From Chloroflexota bacterium (lineage in GTDB: Bacteria; Chloroflexota; Limnocylindria; P2-11E): 16,203 nucleotides of DNA. Both the position numbers and the translations under genes were made by a program. Shown one piece after another: positions 1-6,561 of the stretch. The notes under the pieces are model-generated. The model had not been told where the DNA came from, searched no databases, and worked only from the letters and a program-made list of their open reading frames with translations. The stretch lies in the NCBI GenBank assembly GCA_005881085.1, contig VBGU01000093.1, positions 1-16,203 on the forward strand, written 5' to 3'. Numbering within the stretch: the first letter of the stretch is position 1; every line of letters starts with the position of its first letter.

Positions 1-1
1 C

Positions 2-2056
2 GACTTCTTCCCGCTGACCGTCGACTTCGAAGAGCGCCTTTACGCCGCGGGCAAGATCCCGGGCTCGTTCCCGCGCCGCGAGGGCCGTCCGTCGGAGGAG
101 GGCATCCTCACCGCGCGCCTGACCGACCGCCCGATCCGCCCGCTCTTTCCAAAGGGCTTCCGCAACGACGTTCAGATCATCGTCTCCGCCTGGTCCGCGG
201 ATCAAGAAAACGACTACGACGTCCTCGCCGTGAACGCGGCGTCCGCGGCGCTGACGCTCTCGGACGCTCCGTTCGAGGGACCGATCGGCTGCGTTCGCGT
301 CGGCACCGTGGACGGCGAGCTCACGCTCAACCCAACGATCCAGCAGATGCTCGAGAGCAAGCTCGACCTCGTCGTCGCCGGCACGCGCGACTCGATCATG
401 ATGATGGAGGCCGGTGCGCACGAGGTCACCGAGGACTTCCTCATTCAGGCTCTCACGCTCGCGCAGGAGGGCATCAAGAAGATCTGCGAGGCGCAGATGG
501 ACCTCCAGCGCGCCTCGGGCAAGCCGAAGATGGAATACATCACCGTCGTCCCGGACCCGGCCCGTCTTGGCGCCGTCACGACCTTCCTGCGACAGCGTCT
601 GCGGGCCAAACTCCGTAACCCGGACAAGGCACAGCGCGAGGCCGGCCTCGACGAGCTCAAGCTCGAGGCCGTCGCCCAGTTCGCCACCGGCGAGAACGCG
701 CCGCTCACACTCGAGGAGGTCAGCGCGGTCTACGAGCAGCTCCTCGAGGACGAGTTCCGCAAAGCCGTCACCGAGGAGAACCTCCGCCCCGACGGCCGCG
801 GGACCAAGGACATCCGCCAGCTATCGATCGAGGTCGGGGTCCTGCCGCGCACGCATGGATCCGCCGTCTTCACGCGGGGACAGACCCAGGTCCTATCGGT
901 CGCCACGCTCGGTCCCGGCGGCGACGAGCAGATCATCGACACCCTCTCGCCCGTCGACACCAAGCGCTACATGCATCACTACAACTTCCCGCCGTACTCG
1001 GTCGGCGAGGTCCGCATGATGCGTGGCGCCGGCAGGCGCGAGATCGGCCACGGCGCGCTCGCCGAGCGCGCGCTCATCCCGGTGCTTCCGACAAAGGAAG
1101 AGTTCCCGTACACCATCCGCGTCGTCAGCGAGACGCTCGAGTCGAACGGCTCGTCGTCGATGGCGTCGACCTGTGGCTCGACCCTCGCGCTCATGGACGC
1201 CGGCGTCCCGATCAAAGAGATGATCGGCGGCATCGCCATGGGCCTCGTCACCTCGGGGGACAAGTGGACCGTCCTCACGGACATCCAGGGCCTCGAGGAC
1301 CACTACGGGGACATGGACTTCAAGGTCACCGGTTCGGCGAAAGGCGTGACCGCGCTCCAGATGGACATCAAGATCAAGGGAATATCGCTCGAGATCATGC
1401 GAGCGGCGTTCCAGCAGGCCCGCGAGGCGCGTCTCTTCATCCTCGAAGCGATGCGCAACGTGATCAGCGAGCCGCGCCCCGATCTTTCGCACTGGGCTCC
1501 GCGCATCGAAACGATCAAGATCCAGCCGGACAAGATCCGCGAGGTCATCGGCCCAGGCGGCAAGATGGTCCGCGCGATCCAGTCCGAGACCGGCACGACC
1601 ATCGAGCTGGAGGACGATGGCACCGTCCGCATCACCGGCGCCAAGGCCGAGGGGCGCGACAGGGCTCGCGCGATGATCGAGGGCCTCACCAAGGAGCCCG
1701 AGGTCGGCGAGGTTTATGACGGCAAGGTCACTCGGATCATGAGCATCGGAGCGTTCGTCGAATACCTTCCCGGGAAGGAAGGCCTCGTGCGGATCAGCGA
1801 GCTCTCGTCCGAGCGCGTGAACAGCGTCGAGGATGCCGTCAAAGTCGGCGACAAGGTCAAGGTCAAGGTCGCCGAGGTCGACCGCATGGGCAGGGTGAAC
1901 CTCTCGATACGGGCCGTGAACGAGAACGGCAACGACTACGAGACCCGTCAGCGCGCCGAGCGCGAGCGGTACCGCGAGCGCGACGAGCGCGGTGGCGGTC
2001 CGCGACCGGGCGGCGACAGGGGTGGCTTCCGACGCGGCGGTCCGCCGCGCCGATAA
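2..2056 (+). CDS. pnp: Polynucleotide phosphorylase, 5'-truncated by window edge
   Basis: Phosphorolytic 3'-5' exoribonuclease of mRNA turnover. The frame is open from base 2, so the N-terminus lies outside the window; by comparison with E. coli PNPase (711 residues, from memory) some 55-60 residues are missing, leaving 684. The first RNase PH domain begins at once (DFFPLTV, IPGSFPRREGRPSE, DRPIRPLFP). The second starts near nt 780 and carries GVLPRTHGSA, FPPYSVGE, REIGHG, SNGSSSMAS and DMDFKVTGSAKG, the active-site signatures of the family. A KH domain follows (DKIREVIGPGGK, near nt 1525-1690), then an S1 domain (GKVTRIMSIGAFVEYLPGKEGL, near nt 1707-1910, split here as GKVTRIMSIGAF and GKEGL). 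The last ~35 residues (nt ~1940-2053) are charged, then Arg/Gly-rich, probably a disordered RNA-binding tail. The stop TAA is at 2054-2056 and the next gene follows in the same frame. Identification is secure. Confidence 0.98.
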   Translation, partial: DFFPLTVDFEERLYAAGKIPGSFPRREGRPSEEGILTARLTDRPIRPLFPKGFRNDVQIIVSAWSADQENDYDVLAVNAASAALTLSDAPFEGPIGCVRVGTVDGELTLNPTIQQMLESKLDLVVAGTRDSIMMMEAGAHEVTEDFLIQALTLAQEGIKKICEAQMDLQRASGKPKMEYITVVPDPARLGAVTTFLRQRLRAKLRNPDKAQREAGLDELKLEAVAQFATGENAPLTLEEVSAVYEQLLEDEFRKAVTEENLRPDGRGTKDIRQLSIEVGVLPRTHGSAVFTRGQTQVLSVATLGPGGDEQIIDTLSPVDTKRYMHHYNFPPYSVGEVRMMRGAGRREIGHGALAERALIPVLPTKEEFPYTIRVVSETLESNGSSSMASTCGSTLALMDAGVPIKEMIGGIAMGLVTSGDKWTVLTDIQGLEDHYGDMDFKVTGSAKGVTALQMDIKIKGISLEIMRAAFQQAREARLFILEAMRNVISEPRPDLSHWAPRIETIKIQPDKIREVIGPGGKMVRAIQSETGTTIELEDDGTVRITGAKAEGRDRARAMIEGLTKEPEVGEVYDGKVTRIMSIGAFVEYLPGKEGLVRISELSSERVNSVEDAVKVGDKVKVKVAEVDRMGRVNLSIRAVNENGNDYETRQRAERERYRERDERGGGPRPGGDRGGFRRGGPPRR

Positions 2057-2057
2057 T
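2052..2057 (+). promoter_or_regulatory. Possible -10 element (GATAAT) before the glycosyltransferase
   Basis: GATAAT matches five of six bases of TATAAT and sits 5 bases before the apparent ATC start at 2063, which would suit a leaderless or near-leaderless transcript. It is built from the last Arg codon and TAA stop of pnp, so chance is a serious alternative, and I see no convincing -35 box. Weak call. Confidence 0.18.
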
Positions 2058-2062
2058 TCCAC

Positions 2063-2785
2063 ATCCTCACCCTCGTCCTTCCTGCGTATAACGAGGCGCG
2101 TCGCATCGAGGAGAGTCTCGGGCGATGCGCTGAGTTCTTTCGCGACCGCGAGATCGAGGGCGAGATCATCCTCGCCGACGACGGCTCCACCGACGCAACG
2201 GCGGACACGTTTCATCGTGCGAAGGTCGCGCATTCGCATCTTGGCCTGAGCTTCAAGGTGTTGCGATTGCCGCACCGCGGCAAAGGCGCGGCCGTCCGCT
2301 CCGGCGTGGAGGCGGCCACCGGCGACCCGATCGTTTTCCTCGACGCGGACCTGACGATCCCCGTCGAGATCATCGATCTCTTCAATACCGCGCTGGACAC
2401 GGGCGCCGACATCGCGATCGCATCGCGCTACGTGCCGGGGTCGGTCGTGGATCGGCCCTGGTGGCGTCGCGTGATGGGGGACGTCTTCCGGACAGCGGTG
2501 CACCTTCTCGTCCCGACCGGCATCCGCGACACGCAGTGCGGCGGCAAGATGTACACGGCCGAGGCCGCGAAGGACCTCTTCCGGAAGCAACGGCTGAACG
2601 GGTTCGCGTTCGATGCAGAGGTGCTGTTCCTCGCCCGACGCGCGGGCTACACGGTGCGCGAGATCCCGTTCGCGCTCCGGCAGCACGGCGAGACGCGCAT
2701 CGACTTCCTCGCCGACACACCGAAAATGCTGCGCGATCTCTTCGTCATCCGCCTCAATGCGATGCGCGGCGTGTACAGCAGATGA
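2063..2785 (+). CDS. Family 2 glycosyltransferase, dolichyl/polyprenyl-phosphate sugar synthase type; apparent non-canonical start
   Basis: Probably transfers a sugar from a nucleotide sugar to a polyprenyl phosphate on the cytoplasmic membrane face. Numbering from nt 2063, the GT-A fold shows LVLPAYNEARR (residues 4-14), DDGSTDAT from D39, RGKGAAVRSG, the metal-binding D94-A-D96, SRYVPGS and the acceptor-side CGGKMYT. About 240 residues is normal for soluble DPM1-like enzymes, and no membrane segment follows. The start is odd: the frame is open back to the pnp stop (TAA 2054-2056, same frame) with codons TTC-CAC-ATC-CTC-ACC, and no ATG/GTG/TTG occurs before nt 2258, which would delete the nucleotide-binding half. 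ATC at 2063 is where an ATG would be expected (one base different). The gene ends in an ATGA overlap with the deacetylase gene, implying coupled translation. Family call is strong; exact sugar unknown. Confidence 0.85.
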   Translation: MLTLVLPAYNEARRIEESLGRCAEFFRDREIEGEIILADDGSTDATADTFHRAKVAHSHLGLSFKVLRLPHRGKGAAVRSGVEAATGDPIVFLDADLTIPVEIIDLFNTALDTGADIAIASRYVPGSVVDRPWWRRVMGDVFRTAVHLLVPTGIRDTQCGGKMYTAEAAKDLFRKQRLNGFAFDAEVLFLARRAGYTVREIPFALRQHGETRIDFLADTPKMLRDLFVIRLNAMRGVYSR

Positions 2786-3579
2786 ACCTGGTGGTCACCG
2801 CGGACGATCTGGGCCTCTCCCCAGGTGTCACGAAGGGCATCCTCGAATCGCACCGCAAAGGCATCGTCCGCTCGACCTCGCTCATCGTGACCGCCGACTC
2901 GTCCGCAGAGGCGGCCGCACTGGCGCGGATGGAGCCAGACCTCGAGGTCGGTCTCCACATCGACCTCGTGGGCGGGTGGCCGGTGAGCGAACCTGCGACG
3001 GTCCGGAGCCTCGTCGACGAAGAGGATGGGAGGTTTGTTGGGCTCGCCGAGCTCACCAAGCGGCTTTTCAGCGGCCGCGTCCGCGCGCGCGAGCTCGCCG
3101 GCGAGGTCCGCGCCCAGGCGGCTCTGGCGCGTTCCTGGGGGATCCTCCCGCTGGCGTGGGACTCGCACCGCCATGTGCATTTGATGCCTCCTGTGGCCCT
3201 CGTGGTCGGGCGCGTGGCTCGTGACGAGGGCGTGCGGTGGGTCCGCCGCGCCCGGTCGCCTCGTGCCTGGAGCGGACCAAAGGAGACGGCGCTCCGCGCC
3301 GCCACGTTCGTCTCGGCCGTGGCGTACCGGGGCATACCGGGGAACCGCTGGTACGTCGACGTGACTTCCCAGCGGCCGCGCCTCGACGCGGCAGGGGTCG
3401 CGCTCCTTGCGGCCTATGGAGGACTGGGGGAGATCGGAGCGCATCCTGGGTATGTGGACGACGAGCTTCGTGCGGCCGACACCCTCGTCGACGACCGACC
3501 GAGGGACCTCGAGATCCTGACCGATCCGCTGCTCCGGATGGCTTTCGGGAGCGAGGCAGTCCGCTGGCGCGTGCCCTGA
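2782..3579 (+). CDS. ChbG/YdjC-family carbohydrate deacetylase
   Basis: A 265-residue YdjC-like protein; characterised relatives (ChbG) remove an N-acetyl group from chito-oligosaccharides using a divalent metal. The family signatures are present in order: TADDLG (D8, D9), GLHIDL (H59, D61), DSHRHVHLMP (H129, H131, H133) and IGAHPGY (H221). These are the expected metal and catalytic positions, so the enzyme looks intact. There is no signal peptide; it is likely cytoplasmic. The ATG at 2782 overlaps the stop of the glycosyltransferase (ATGA), and its own TGA overlaps the next ATG (TGATG at 3577-3581). Sitting behind a polyprenyl-phosphate-type glycosyltransferase, it may trim an acetylated sugar of an envelope glycolipid rather than chitin breakdown products; that is inference. 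HopK/HpnK-type sugar-lipid deacetylation is another possibility. Confidence 0.88.
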   Translation: MNLVVTADDLGLSPGVTKGILESHRKGIVRSTSLIVTADSSAEAAALARMEPDLEVGLHIDLVGGWPVSEPATVRSLVDEEDGRFVGLAELTKRLFSGRVRARELAGEVRAQAALARSWGILPLAWDSHRHVHLMPPVALVVGRVARDEGVRWVRRARSPRAWSGPKETALRAATFVSAVAYRGIPGNRWYVDVTSQRPRLDAAGVALLAAYGGLGEIGAHPGYVDDELRAADTLVDDRPRDLEILTDPLLRMAFGSEAVRWRVP

Positions 3580-4265
3580 TGCCTGGCGCGAGCACGAGCG
3601 CTGCCCTGAACCGGGCGGTCCACCGATATCGCGCGGCGCCGTTCGCTGCCCGGCTCTTCGTGCATGGTCGCGCGTTCCTCTCCGACCTCGCCTTCGTCGA
3701 ACGGTTCGTTCCACGGAGGGGTTTTGTCGTCGACCTCGGTTGCGGTCACGGGCTTTTCCCCTGCCTGCTGCGCGAGGCATCCGAACAGCGACGTGTGCTT
3801 GGCATCGACCTCGACGAGCGCAAGATCGAGGTCGCGCGCGGGGCCGTGCGCGATACGCAGTGGCTACGCTTCGAGGTCGGCGACATCATCAAGGACCAGC
3901 CGCCGCACTGCGACGCGGTGACGATCGTCGATGTCCTGTACCTCCTGCCGTTCGAGGACCAGGAGCGGGTGCTGAAGAATGCCGCGGCCGCGCTCGGCGA
4001 GGGTGGACCGCTCATCGTGAAGGCCCAGGAGCGCCGCACCGACCCGCGTTACGCGATCACGTACGCGCAGGAGCTGGTCACGGTCGGGCTCGGCTTCACG
4101 CGCGGCGGTCACGAGCGCTTCTATTTCGCGTCGCGCGATGAGGCCCTCGCGATGTTCGGGCGCACTGGATTCGTCGTCGAAGTAGAGGAGATGCCGCGCC
4201 GGCCATACACCGACGTGGTCTATCTGGCGCGGAAGGCTCCTCTGAAGCCTTCCCCCGCCGCATAA
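3579..4265 (+). CDS. Class I SAM-dependent methyltransferase, substrate unknown
   Basis: A 228-residue protein with a Rossmann-type methyltransferase core. Motif I is VVDLGCGHG (about residues 50-58), followed by an acidic SAM ribose-binding strand (GIDLDERKIEVAR), a GDI segment, and the post-motif strand AVTIVDVLYLLPFEDQ. The ~40 residues before motif I (HRYRAAPFAARLFVHGRAFLS region) are basic and partly amphipathic and may bind a membrane or polyanionic substrate. Start ATG 3579 overlaps the stop of the deacetylase gene (TGATG), so the three genes from 2063 to 4265 look translationally coupled. The open frame extends upstream to 3237, but that part overlaps the deacetylase and is a shadow. 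Within the module a glycan- or lipid-modifying role is plausible, not shown. Confidence 0.85.
   Translation: MPGASTSAALNRAVHRYRAAPFAARLFVHGRAFLSDLAFVERFVPRRGFVVDLGCGHGLFPCLLREASEQRRVLGIDLDERKIEVARGAVRDTQWLRFEVGDIIKDQPPHCDAVTIVDVLYLLPFEDQERVLKNAAAALGEGGPLIVKAQERRTDPRYAITYAQELVTVGLGFTRGGHERFYFASRDEALAMFGRTGFVVEVEEMPRRPYTDVVYLARKAPLKPSPAA
4231..4253 (+). repeat. Small perfect hairpin at the 3' end of the methyltransferase gene
   Basis: GGAAGGCT and AGCCTTCC form an 8-bp perfect stem around a 7-base loop, 10 bases before the TAA stop. The following bases are C-rich with no T tract, so it is not a standard intrinsic terminator; it could be a transcript 3'-end stabiliser or chance. Confidence 0.4.
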
Positions 4266-4266
4266 T
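4261..4266 (+). promoter_or_regulatory. Possible -10 element (CATAAT) for leaderless transcription of the glycosylase gene
   Basis: CATAAT matches five of six bases of TATAAT and ends 7 bases before the TTG start at 4274, the spacing expected when transcription begins at the start codon. No Shine-Dalgarno-like sequence is visible before that TTG, which fits a leaderless message. The element includes the upstream TAA stop, so the match could be accidental, and no clear -35 is seen. Confidence 0.28.
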
Positions 4267-4273
4267 CAGCCCG

Positions 4274-4891
4274 TTGAACGACGCCTCGACCGATCTCCGG
4301 CTCGTCGCCGACGAGATCCGCGCTTGCACCGCGTGCCCGCTGCATCGCAGCGCAAGGCAGGCAGTCCCCGGAGACGGCAGTGCTGACTCCGGGATCTTCT
4401 TCCTCGGTGAAGCGCCCGGCTATCACGAGGACCTCCAAGGCAAGCCTTTCGTCGGCGCCGCAGGCCAGTTCCTCGACGAGCTCCTTGCCGGCATCGGGCT
4501 GGACCGGCGGAAGGTGTTCATCACGAACGTCGTCCGCCACCGCCCGCCGGAGAACCGCGACCCACTACCAGAAGAGATAGCCGCCTGCCATATGTGGCTG
4601 CTCCGCCACCTCGAGGTCCTTCAACCGCGCGTCATCGTCACGCTCGGGCGGCACGCGATGGGGAAGTTCTTCCCAGGCGAGTCCATCTCGCGCATCCACG
4701 GCAAGCCCCGGAAGACCCCCGACGGCCTCCTCATCTTCCCCGTGTACCACCCGGCCGCCGCCCTGCATCAGCCCGCATTGCGCGACGCGCTCCACGCGGA
4801 CTTCGCCGCGTTGGCGCTCTTCCTCGCGACCACTCCGCCAACGAAAGAGCCGGAGGAGAAGCCGGTGGAGCAGATAACGCTCTTTGGCTAA
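4274..4891 (+). CDS. Type-4 (Fe-S) uracil-DNA glycosylase with a Cys-to-His ligand change
   Basis: Removes uracil from DNA in base-excision repair. The 205-residue protein has the family-4 pattern: C18-x2-C21 near the N-terminus, GEAPGYHEDLQGKPFVG (residues 45-61) as the uracil-binding/catalytic motif, ITNVVRHRPPENRDP (83-97), C105, and the second active-site motif VYHPAA (157-162). In well-studied homologues such as Thermus UDGa, four cysteines hold a 4Fe-4S cluster; here the third position is H89, exactly 16 residues before C105 as expected for that ligand pair. The C-terminus QITLFG resembles a sliding-clamp-binding peptide (QxxLF). TTG 4274 is the chosen start because no ATG precedes the C18 helix; the gap to the upstream gene is 8 bases. 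The 3' end overlaps RNase J by 8 bases. Confidence 0.92.
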   Translation: MNDASTDLRLVADEIRACTACPLHRSARQAVPGDGSADSGIFFLGEAPGYHEDLQGKPFVGAAGQFLDELLAGIGLDRRKVFITNVVRHRPPENRDPLPEEIAACHMWLLRHLEVLQPRVIVTLGRHAMGKFFPGESISRIHGKPRKTPDGLLIFPVYHPAAALHQPALRDALHADFAALALFLATTPPTKEPEEKPVEQITLFG

Positions 4892-6557
4892 GTCGAACGC
4901 GTCGCTGCGGGTCGTTCCGCTCGGCGGCGTCGGTGAGATCGGCAAGAACATGCTCGCGATCGAGGTCGGCGATGACATCGTCGTCATCGACGCCGGCCTC
5001 ATGTTCCCTGACGAGGGGATGCTCGGCATCGACCTCGTCATTCCCGACATGACGTACCTGCGGCAGCGGAAGAACAAGATCCGCGGCTTCCTCATCACTC
5101 ACGCGCACGAGGATCACATCGGCGCGCTGCCGTATGCGCTGCGCGATCTGCTGGAAGTCCCGATCTACGGCACGAAGCTCACGCTCGGGCTCATCCGCAC
5201 GAAGTTGAAGGAGCACAAGCTCTCGGAGCGGGCGACCTTCCGCGAGATCGAGCCCGGCAGGCCGTTCACCATCGGCGGGTTGCGGTGCGACTCGTACTAC
5301 GTCTGCCACAGCATCCCCGATGCGGTCGGAGTCACCATCGAGACTCCGTACGGGACCGTCGTGCACTCGGGTGACTGGAAGTTCGACCACACCCCTGTCG
5401 ACGGCCGGCAGACCGACTTCGCGCGCCTCGCGGCGATCGCGGCGAAGGGCGTGCTCCTCTTGATGTCGGACTCGACGCGCTCCGAGCAGCCTGGCTACAC
5501 CCAATCCGAGCGTCACGTCGCCGAGATGTTCGACGCGATCATGTCGCGCGCGCCCGGCCGCGTGATCACGACCACCTTCGCCTCCAACATATCGCGCATC
5601 CGCCAGATCGTGGAGATCGCGCACGCGTGGGGACGGAAGACCGCGATCGTCGGCCGCTCGATGGAGAACTACACGAAGACCGCGCGCGAGCTCGGCTATC
5701 TCGAGTATCCGGAGGGCTCGATCGTTAGCCCGCACGAGATCGGCAAGCTCGCCGATCACGAGCTCTGCATCATCACGACCGGGAGCCAGGGCGAGCCGAC
5801 GAGCGCGCTGTCGCGCATGGCGCTCGGCGACCACCGTCACGTCGCGGTGAAAGAGGGCGACACCGTCGTCATGTCGGCGACGCCAATCCCCGGGAACGAG
5901 GAGCTCGTCTCGCGGACCGTCGACAACCTCTTCAAGCTCGGCGCCGAGGTCATTTACGACCCGCAGAGCCGGCCGCACGTTTCGGGACACGCGAGCCAGG
6001 AAGAGCTGAAACTCCTTCTCAATATCCTCCGGCCGAAGTACTTCCTCCCCATCCACGGCGAGTACCGGATGCTCGTCCGCCACGCGCGCTTGGCGATGGA
6101 CCTAGGCGTCGAACCGAAGAACGCGTTCGTGCTGACGAACGGGGACGTCCTCCAGATCGACGAACACGGCGCGCACGTGGGCGAGAAGGTTCAATCCGGC
6201 GTCGTCTACGTCGACGGCCTGGGCGTTGGCGACGTGAGTCAGTCGGTCATGCGCGACCGTTGGTCGATCGGCAGCGACGGCATCTTCCTCGTCGTCGTGA
6301 CCATCGAGCAGCGGACCGGCGCGGTGGTCGCCGGCCCCGACATCGTGACAAAAGGCTTCGTGCCCGAGCACGACGCCGCGGAGCTCGTCGAGACCGCGAG
6401 GCAACGGATCCTGGACGGCCTCGCCGAAGCGCAGACCGGCGAGCACCTCGCCGAGCCGTCCGCGCTGAAAGATGCGATCCACAACAGCGTCGTGAACTTT
6501 CTCTACGAGCGCACCAAACGGAGGCCCATGGTGCTGCCCGTGATCATGCAGGTCTAG
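4884..6557 (+). CDS. rnj: Ribonuclease J
   Basis: A 557-residue metallo-beta-lactamase/beta-CASP ribonuclease that combines endonucleolytic and 5'-3' exonucleolytic RNA processing in bacteria of the Gram-positive lineage and many others. Zinc-site motifs are complete: THAHEDH (H73, H75, D77, H78), HSGDWKFD (H161, D164), SDSTR (D196) and IHGEYR (H391). The beta-CASP insert shows TTFASNISRIRQ, GRSMENY and ITTGSQGEP, and GHASQEEL precedes the last zinc ligand. A C-terminal domain of about 100 residues follows, as in full-length RNase J. The start is TTG 4884, overlapping the glycosylase stop by 8 bases; GGTGGAG at 4864-4870 is a possible though distant Shine-Dalgarno sequence. With pnp about 2.8 kb upstream, the segment holds two principal RNA-decay enzymes. 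The ftsK start lies 4 bases after its stop. Confidence 0.97.
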   Translation: MAKSNASLRVVPLGGVGEIGKNMLAIEVGDDIVVIDAGLMFPDEGMLGIDLVIPDMTYLRQRKNKIRGFLITHAHEDHIGALPYALRDLLEVPIYGTKLTLGLIRTKLKEHKLSERATFREIEPGRPFTIGGLRCDSYYVCHSIPDAVGVTIETPYGTVVHSGDWKFDHTPVDGRQTDFARLAAIAAKGVLLLMSDSTRSEQPGYTQSERHVAEMFDAIMSRAPGRVITTTFASNISRIRQIVEIAHAWGRKTAIVGRSMENYTKTARELGYLEYPEGSIVSPHEIGKLADHELCIITTGSQGEPTSALSRMALGDHRHVAVKEGDTVVMSATPIPGNEELVSRTVDNLFKLGAEVIYDPQSRPHVSGHASQEELKLLLNILRPKYFLPIHGEYRMLVRHARLAMDLGVEPKNAFVLTNGDVLQIDEHGAHVGEKVQSGVVYVDGLGVGDVSQSVMRDRWSIGSDGIFLVVVTIEQRTGAVVAGPDIVTKGFVPEHDAAELVETARQRILDGLAEAQTGEHLAEPSALKDAIHNSVVNFLYERTKRRPMVLPVIMQV

Positions 6558-6561
6558 GCCG

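Noticed and set aside
893..2686. A long - strand open frame (597 codons) opposite pnp and the glycosyltransferase
   Set aside because: It spans two clear + strand genes, has shadow-like composition and no family motif.
4231..4265. Intrinsic terminator after the first methyltransferase
   Set aside because: The 8-bp hairpin is inside the coding sequence and is followed by C-rich DNA, not a T tract.
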